A program made the translations under genes and the position numbers. From CAZFLD01 sp964519835 (GTDB lineage Bacteria; Spirochaetota; Spirochaetia; DSM-27196; CAZFLD01): DNA of 64,000 bases. The DNA is taken from contig CAZFLD010000012.1 of NCBI GenBank assembly GCA_964519835.1, forward strand, positions 15,331-79,330, read 5' to 3'. Under the pieces are notes generated by a model. The model was not told where the DNA came from. It made no database searches and was given only the letters and a program-made list of their open reading frames with translations. Shown here one piece after another: positions 59,366 through 64,000 of this stretch (positions are counted from its first letter, which is position 1; each line of letters opens with the position of its first letter).

Positions 59366-60388
59366 TCAACCCAAATTGCGAAGCTCCTTGCCGGGGCGGA
59401 TCTCCTGCTCGTAGTTGTTATAGGTTTGGTCCAAACGCATACCAACACTCTCGTAGAGGCGCGTAGCGCCTGTGAGGCTTTTTGCGTCCACGTGAAGGAC
59501 AACGGTCCGTTTACCCCGCTTGTGTAGCTCCGAAAAGGCACGAACAAGCATGGCGCGGGCAAGGCCCCTGTTGCGGTATGCCGGGAGTACCGCCAGAGAG
59601 TTCACATAGCCCCACTCCGGGTTTTCCTCCGCCTCGAGGGCGTTGAGACAGATGCCGGCCGTGGTGTGTTGCCTGCGCTTTCCAGGGGTGCCGGAAGACT
59701 CGTCCAGAGCCACGAGCCACAACGTCGGATCGAATTTGGGATCCGAGGAGGTAAAGTGCAGGAACTGTTTGTACGCCTCGTCGTAGGTCTGGGGCGCATG
59801 CCCGTAGTGGTCGCGGAAGGCGTCCTCGTCTACTTGGGCAATGGTCCGTAGGTCGTTTGTTTCCGCCAAGGAGGTTAGCCGCAGCCCGTCGGGCGGCGGT
59901 ACCGGCGGCGGAGGGGCATATAGGTCGATGCGCATGCGCAGGAAGCTACGGGCAAACGCGTAGCCTCGGGACTTGGCCACCTCGATCAACTCGGCGTCGT
60001 CGTCGAGGGCAAAGACACGACGCGTCACGCGGGCCCCTTCAGGCGCTTCACGTATTCGAGACTCGGCCACTCCTTCGACCCAAGCAAGGAGTTTGTTTAT
60101 GGCGTTTCGCCGATCACTTCCCAGGGATGGATCAACAACGACAAAAAAGCCCGAAGAGACATGGGGCTCTGTAAAATTGTAGCACCCCGCGTACCCGACT
60201 ATCGCGTTGTTGGCATCGCGCAACACGCGCGCATCACGGCCGAGGTCGAAGTCGGGATGGCTCCATTCCTGATGCATTGCCTCGAGGCTGGTGTGATTCT
60301 CACCCCGCTGCGCGCGGCCGATGCGGTTGACGGCATCCACCACCGCCTCGATGTCGCCCTGAGTCGGCACTTGAAGATCTGTTCTCAT
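59366..60388 (-). CDS. Tandem GNAT-family acetyltransferase
   Basis: 340 residues from the ATG at 60388. Two GNAT folds: the N-terminal half (about 1-165, with a degenerate acetyl-CoA loop around VVVDPSLGSDRRN) and the C-terminal half with the proper motif NSLAVLPAYRNRGLARAMLVRAFSEL and the closing GATRLYESVGMRLDQ. The arrangement recalls mycothiol synthase and related double-GNAT proteins, but the substrate is unknown. The pyrophosphate loop RNRGLA is intact only in the second domain. Confidence 0.86.
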   Translation of the reverse strand: MRTDLQVPTQGDIEAVVDAVNRIGRAQRGENHTSLEAMHQEWSHPDFDLGRDARVLRDANNAIVGYAGCYNFTEPHVSSGFFVVVDPSLGSDRRNAINKLLAWVEGVAESRIREAPEGARVTRRVFALDDDAELIEVAKSRGYAFARSFLRMRIDLYAPPPPVPPPDGLRLTSLAETNDLRTIAQVDEDAFRDHYGHAPQTYDEAYKQFLHFTSSDPKFDPTLWLVALDESSGTPGKRRQHTTAGICLNALEAEENPEWGYVNSLAVLPAYRNRGLARAMLVRAFSELHKRGKRTVVLHVDAKSLTGATRLYESVGMRLDQTYNNYEQEIRPGKELRNLG

Positions 60389-60486
60389 TGCCGCTGATAG
60401 TAGCGAACGCAAGTGCTGTCTACAAGCAGGAATTTCACTTCCGATGCACCACAAAACCGGTTAAACTGAGCTTGGAGGAATGATGC

Positions 60487-61155
60487 ATGAAAGCTGAAAT
60501 CAAGGGGAACCCGTCCTTTAGCCACGTTCACATCGATCTGGCGCCGGGTGAATCTATTATCGCGGAGGCGGGTGCCATGCAGGCAATGTCCGCCGAGTTG
60601 GACATGCAGGCGATCACCAACGGCGGCTTCTTTTCGGCTTTAGGGAAGAAGGTGTTTGGCGGCGAGTCGTTTTTTGTGAACCGGTTTTCGAACCAGTTAA
60701 ACGACCGAGAGCTCCGGGTCACGATAGCGCAAGATGTGCCCGGCGACATCATCGAACACAAGCTCTCCGGGGGCCAGGAGATCTGTCTCCAGCGCGGTGC
60801 GTTTTTGGCCTGCACGGAGGAGGTGAAGCTAAAGACGAGCTGGGCCGGTTTTGCCTCCTGGATTGGGAGGGAAGGCCTCATCCGCTTAAAAGCTTCCGGC
60901 ACGGGAACGCTCTGGTATGGGGCCTACGGAGCCATCATCGAGCGCGAGGTGGACGGCGACTTAAAGGTAGACGACGGACATCTTGTTGCCTACGATCCCG
61001 ACCTCAAGCTCAAGCCGGCATTTGCGGGGGGATTTGTCTCTACGCTCTTTGGCGGCGAAGGCATGGTGACCCGTGTTGTCGGGCGGGGCAAGGTGTACAT
61101 CCAAACGCGAAGCATTCGCGGGCTGGCCGGCTGGCTCAACCCGAAGTTCCGATAG
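60487..61155 (+). CDS. AIM24 family protein, first of three
   Basis: 222 residues with GGAGG 8 nt before the ATG. The AIM24/TIGR00266 beta-fold has LAPGESIIAEAGAMQAMSAEL, the FGGESFFVNRF core, GTGTLWYGAYGAI and the end FGGEGMVTRVVGRGKVYIQTR. The family is widespread and of unknown function; a yeast homologue acts in mitochondrial membrane organisation. Two paralogues follow, so a hetero-oligomer or specialised copies are possible. Confidence 0.88.
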   Translation: MKAEIKGNPSFSHVHIDLAPGESIIAEAGAMQAMSAELDMQAITNGGFFSALGKKVFGGESFFVNRFSNQLNDRELRVTIAQDVPGDIIEHKLSGGQEICLQRGAFLACTEEVKLKTSWAGFASWIGREGLIRLKASGTGTLWYGAYGAIIEREVDGDLKVDDGHLVAYDPDLKLKPAFAGGFVSTLFGGEGMVTRVVGRGKVYIQTRSIRGLAGWLNPKFR

Positions 61156-61164
61156 GAGTCACGT

Positions 61165-61866
61165 ATGAAAATCGATATCCTAAAAAGACCCGCAAACGCA
61201 GCGGCGAAGATAGCGCTTGATGCCGGCGAGAGCATCGTCGCGGAAGGTGGCTCGATGATCGCCATGTCCGACGACATGAGCGTAAGCACGAGCATCCTCA
61301 AGCGCGACGGTAAGGGCGGCGGCGCCGGTGCATTCCTCAAAGGCCTTGGCAGAATGCTCGGCGGCGAGCGAATGTTTATGAACGAGTTCACCGCCGGCTC
61401 CAAGGGCGGAGACCTGTACCTCTCCACAACACTTCCCGGAGACATGGAAGTCATCTCCTTAGACGGATCAAAGCCGGTGTATGTGCAAAAGGGCTCCTTT
61501 GTTGCCCACGAGCAGAGCATCGACATGAATATCCACTGGGGTGGACTTAAGAACGTGTTCTCCGGAGAGAGCCTGATTTGGCTTAAGATGGAGGGCACCG
61601 GCCACGTCGTGGTAAACGCCTTTGGGGCGGTATATGCTGTTCAAGTGGACGGCGACTACGTCGTGGATACCGGAAACATTGCGGCGTACGAGGGCAGCCT
61701 GGAATTCAAAGTGACCAAGGCGGGCAAGAGCCTCGTGGGCTCGTTTGCCGGCGGCGAAGGTTTTGTGTGCCGCTTTAGTGGTCAAGGAATTGTTTGGTGT
61801 CAGACCCACGCCGACCGCGTCTTCGGCGCAAAGCTCGCACCTCTGTTGACACCAAAAAAGCAGTAA
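61165..61866 (+). CDS. AIM24 family protein, second of three
   Basis: 233 residues, starting 9 nt after the first paralogue. Same fold with LDAGESIVAEGGSMIAMSDDM, GGERMFMNEFTAG, GTGHVVVNAFGAVY and AGGEGFVCRFSGQGIVWCQT. A glycine-rich insert, KRDGKGGGAGAFLKG, distinguishes it from the first copy. Confidence 0.88.
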   Translation: MKIDILKRPANAAAKIALDAGESIVAEGGSMIAMSDDMSVSTSILKRDGKGGGAGAFLKGLGRMLGGERMFMNEFTAGSKGGDLYLSTTLPGDMEVISLDGSKPVYVQKGSFVAHEQSIDMNIHWGGLKNVFSGESLIWLKMEGTGHVVVNAFGAVYAVQVDGDYVVDTGNIAAYEGSLEFKVTKAGKSLVGSFAGGEGFVCRFSGQGIVWCQTHADRVFGAKLAPLLTPKKQ

Positions 61867-61876
61867 GGAGAAGACT

Positions 61877-62560
61877 ATGGACAAAACAAAGACCGACTAT
61901 CCGCACACCATTTCCGCTTCTCCCGACTACGGCATGGCAAACGTCACCATCCCCCAGGGGAAGAGCCTCAAGGTCGAGGCGAGCGCAATGTCATACATGG
62001 ATTCATCGTTATCGATGAAAACCACCATGCGGGGCGGCTTCAAACGCATGCTCTCCGGCGAGAAGCTTTTTATCAACGAGTTCACGGCCGGCGAAAAAGA
62101 TGCCGCAATCGGCCTGTCCCCCGGCGTTCCCGGAGACCTGGCACACTTGTACCTCGAAGATGAGACAGTGATGCTTCAGAATTCCGCCTACCTCGCCTCC
62201 TCCCCAGACCTCGAGGTCAACGCCGAGTTCCAGGGCTTTAAGGGCTTTTTCTCCGGGGAGAAGCTCTTCCTCATCCGGTGTTCCGGCACCGGGGACCTGT
62301 GGTTCAACACCTTCGGCGCAATGCTCGAAATCGACGTCACCGACCACTATGTTGTGGATACCGGCCACATTGTCGCTTTTAGTTCGGGGCTGGACTATAC
62401 GGTCCAACCGGTCGCCGGCCTGAAGAGCTTTTTCCTCTCGGGAGAGGGGCTTGTATGCCGATTCAGCGGATCGGGAACGGTGTGGATTCAGACACGAAAG
62501 AGCCCGGCCTTTATCGTTTGGGCGGACCAGTTCCGTCGAGTCGAGAAGAAAAACAACTAG
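61877..62560 (+). CDS. AIM24 family protein, third of three
   Basis: 227 residues, starting 10 nt after the second copy (AAGGAG ribosome site). It keeps IPQGKSLKVEASAMSYMDSSL, SGEKLFINEFTAGEKD, GTGDLWFNTFGAML and SGEGLVCRFSGSGTVWIQT. The second and third copies share the FxNEFTAG motif and are closer to each other than to the first. Confidence 0.88.
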   Translation: MDKTKTDYPHTISASPDYGMANVTIPQGKSLKVEASAMSYMDSSLSMKTTMRGGFKRMLSGEKLFINEFTAGEKDAAIGLSPGVPGDLAHLYLEDETVMLQNSAYLASSPDLEVNAEFQGFKGFFSGEKLFLIRCSGTGDLWFNTFGAMLEIDVTDHYVVDTGHIVAFSSGLDYTVQPVAGLKSFFLSGEGLVCRFSGSGTVWIQTRKSPAFIVWADQFRRVEKKNN

Positions 62561-62571
62561 GTGCAAACTAT

Positions 62572-62595
62572 GGGCCCGGGTGCTAGCTCGGGCCC
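62572..62595. terminator. Hairpin between convergent genes
   Basis: A perfect 7-bp stem GGGCCCG/CGGGCCC with a 10-nt loop, between the AIM24 operon and the convergent methyltransferase gene. No T tract on either side, so it is only a possible terminator. Confidence 0.35.
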
Positions 62596-62604
62596 GGCTA
62601 CCGG

Positions 62605-63360
62605 CTATGTGCGCGGTTTTCTCGCGCGGAACAGAATAAAGACCGGCATGTCCATAAGCGCGTGGTAGCCCTTCTCGTCGCGTCGGCGAAACTCTTTGTT
62701 CGGGAGCGGCTCGAACACACGGTCAAGGACCAAGCCCGCCTCGAGAATCGGATTGATCATGGCCTGGAGCGGACGCCGGTAGGCCGCAATCTTTGGTCGA
62801 GGCTCTCCGAATCCCGTCCACTCCACCTCGTGTAGTTCGGTTGCAAAGTACCGCGGTCTTTTCTCGTGCTTGCGCTTGAGCCACTCGAAGTGCCCGTGCG
62901 GATGCTCGGTGGACACCACAACGGTACCGCCGGGCCGCAGCACCCGGAATAGCTCACAAAACGCTGCATGCCAGTCCTTGACGTACGACAGGACCAACGG
63001 GCATACAGCAATGTCGAAAGCCGCATCGTTTGCAAAATCGAGCGGCTTCGCGAGATCCGCGACGTATACCTGTGCCGTGGGACCGAGTCGTGTTTTTGTC
63101 ATCTCCACCATGGCGGGCGTTATATCAAAAGCGGTGACGCGCGCGCCACGTGCCGCCAACTCTTTGGCAAGAAACCCGGGGCCGCAACCTGCATCGAGAA
63201 CCAGAAGTCCCTCGAGCCGTTGTGGCAAAAGCGACAGCACCGCGGGAATGTTGTAGTGCGCGTTATGAGGTTTGTCCCGGGCTATCGCTTCGTAGCGTCC
63301 GGCAAAGTCTTTGTAGTTGGCGAGCCCGACCGGCTCGGGCGTATCGGCATTTCCGTTTAT
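62605..63360 (-). CDS. SAM-dependent methyltransferase (class I), start uncertain
   Basis: The Rossmann motif LLVLDAGCGPGFLAKEL, then TAFDITPAMVEMTK and FRVLRPGGTVVVSTEHP, mark a UbiE/Methyltransf_11-type enzyme. The first conventional start is the GTG at 63240 (211 residues), but the frame remains open upstream and encodes a typical methyltransferase N-terminus (NYKDFAGRYEAIARDKPHN, then AHYNIPAVLSLLP). The best upstream start is ATA at 63360, overlapping the vsr stop as ATAA and preceded by GGGGGAAGG; one base change would make the usual ATGA overlap. With it the product has 251 residues. The substrate is unknown. Confidence 0.75.
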   Translation of the reverse strand: MNGNADTPEPVGLANYKDFAGRYEAIARDKPHNAHYNIPAVLSLLPQRLEGLLVLDAGCGPGFLAKELAARGARVTAFDITPAMVEMTKTRLGPTAQVYVADLAKPLDFANDAAFDIAVCPLVLSYVKDWHAAFCELFRVLRPGGTVVVSTEHPHGHFEWLKRKHEKRPRYFATELHEVEWTGFGEPRPKIAAYRRPLQAMINPILEAGLVLDRVFEPLPNKEFRRRDEKGYHALMDMPVFILFRARKPRT

Positions 63361-63908
63361 GGCCTTCCCCCGTGGTCTTCGCCGGTCGCGCCGTACTTCT
63401 GCGGGGCCTCGGCAACGGCGATCATTTCCTCGCCGGGTTGTGCTTCATCTTCGGCGTCACGTTCCACGCCGACGCCGCTCCGTCCCGGTTGCGCACGCGC
63501 CAAAATTTCCCCGTGGAGCCGAAGCGCCAGGTCGGCTCGCCTGGCGATCGATCCCAGCTCACACGACCAAACAACAATCACGCGCCAGCCGGCTTTGAGC
63601 GCCGCAGCCTGAGCCTGTCTATCACGCGCCTTGTTCCCCTCGATCTTCTCCCGCCAAAACGCGCTGTTGCTTTGAGGCAGCTTGCCACGACTGCAGGAAT
63701 GACCATGCCAGAAGCAACCGTGCACAAACACCGCCACGCGGTATTTGGGCATCACGATGTCCGGTGTGCCGGGAACATCCCTCCTGTGAAGACAAAAACG
63801 GAAGCCCATGCGGTGGAGCATGGACCGTACCGCACGCTCGGGCTGTGTGTGGCGATTCTTGACCGTCGCCATAATGGCGCGTCGCTTCTGCTCTGAAAAA
63901 ACGTCCAC
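63357..63908 (-). CDS. vsr: Very-short-patch-repair (Vsr) endonuclease with C-terminal extension
   Basis: 183 residues from a GTG. Vsr nicks DNA at T:G mismatches made by deamination of 5-methylcytosine. Visible: the N-terminal DVFSEQKRRAIMATVKNRHTQPE, the catalytic D50 in VPGTPDIVMPK, and FVHGCFWHGHSC with catalytic and intercalating residues. Standard Vsr has about 135-155 residues; here about 35-45 extra residues (from about RAQPGRSGVGVERDAED) follow. The expected partner, a cytosine-C5 methyltransferase, is not visible and may lie beyond the right edge. Confidence 0.9.
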   Translation of the reverse strand: MDVFSEQKRRAIMATVKNRHTQPERAVRSMLHRMGFRFCLHRRDVPGTPDIVMPKYRVAVFVHGCFWHGHSCSRGKLPQSNSAFWREKIEGNKARDRQAQAAALKAGWRVIVVWSCELGSIARRADLALRLHGEILARAQPGRSGVGVERDAEDEAQPGEEMIAVAEAPQKYGATGEDHGGRP

Positions 63909-64000
63909 ATGTCATTGTGTCCGCAGAGAAAGACCGATGCAAGTGAACTGCCACGAACCTTGATGCGCCAAGACTGAAGCAAAAGCGGATTTTCGCGAGT
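63909..64000 (-). other. Window edge, nothing assignable
   Basis: Ninety-two bases upstream of vsr. One minus-strand frame is open from the edge to a TGA near 63914 (ending GLSLRTQ) and could be the C-terminus of an upstream gene, but 28 codons are too few to judge. Confidence 0.3.

Noticed and set aside
1..64000. tRNA, rRNA, prophage, insertion sequence or defence island
   Set aside because: No tRNA cloverleaf, rRNA sequence, transposase, integrase or phage structural gene was seen. The isolated vsr and broken Uma2 genes do not make an island.

Overview
The window is bacterial, high in GC (roughly 58-60% by eye) and densely coded on both strands. It is a scaffold rather than closed sequence, because it holds a run of exactly 100 N at 18791-18890. 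Several traits point to a free-living spirochaete (Spirochaetota): mature exported proteins starting with GG(G)xE (the dipeptide-binding protein and the FlgD-Ig/OmpA protein), an acetate kinase with a long C-terminal tail, a protein with two cyclic-nucleotide domains, an M30-type HExxH lipoprotein, and a CheW-CheY pair. This is inference from gene content; no rRNA or tRNA gene is present to confirm it.

Layout. 1-2053: ECF sigma factor operon (minus) with anti-sigma factor and two exported proteins. 2087-8810: cysS, then murB-mgtE, an unrecognised exported protein, and ackA. 8819-14830: DJ-1 family protein, TauE/SafE permease, a small basic protein with a hairpin leader, and a 1391-residue FlgD-Ig/OmpA surface protein. 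14958-18646: heterodimeric ABC exporter. 18647-19430: non-coding stretch with a 63-bp tandem repeat interrupted by the assembly gap, three minus-strand terminators and a 21-codon ORF with its own promoter and terminator. 19429-20682: a broken Uma2 gene and radC. 20831-26427: dipeptide-type ABC importer with a fused double ATPase and a possible pseudoknot leader. 26540-36101: FmdB zinc ribbon, a reductase, a large unknown protein, a TrmA/RlmD-type methyltransferase, a lone radical SAM protein, a sucrose-phosphorylase-type GH13, and a DinB-NRDE pair. 36168-40303: suf operon (sufT-C-B-D-Rieske). 40420-46443: flavodoxin-fold oxidoreductase, SixA, GH31 glucosidase, O-methyltransferase and ABC1/UbiB kinase. 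46452-49075: sugar-phosphate dehydrogenase, LMW phosphatase and fructosamine kinase in one operon. 49171-50498: cheW-cheY. 50592-59298: M30 peptidase, a ribulokinase-like protein that has lost its catalytic residues, a dual cNMP protein, glyA, and a PAS-GGDEF-EAL protein. 59366-64000: tandem GNAT, three AIM24 paralogues, a methyltransferase and vsr.

How the genes fit together. Most are housekeeping and central metabolism: acetate formation, serine hydroxymethyltransferase, Fe-S assembly, Mg2+ uptake, peptide uptake and alpha-glucan/sucrose breakdown. The dehydrogenase-LMW phosphatase-fructosamine kinase operon, together with the DJ-1 homologue, suggests repair of sugar-damaged proteins. The surface and signalling genes (ECF operon, FlgD-Ig/OmpA protein, CheW/CheY, EAL protein, dual cNMP protein) suit a motile cell that senses its envelope.

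I found no complete new defence system, prophage, transposon or CRISPR array. The best leads are the ribulokinase-family pseudokinase at 53230, the self-contained 21-codon unit at 19127-19309 beside the gap-spanning repeat, the attenuator-like leader of the small basic protein at 10468, the pseudoknot-capable leader at 20831-20888, the Uma2 gene whose catalytic core is deleted, and the deglycation-like operon at 46452-49075.
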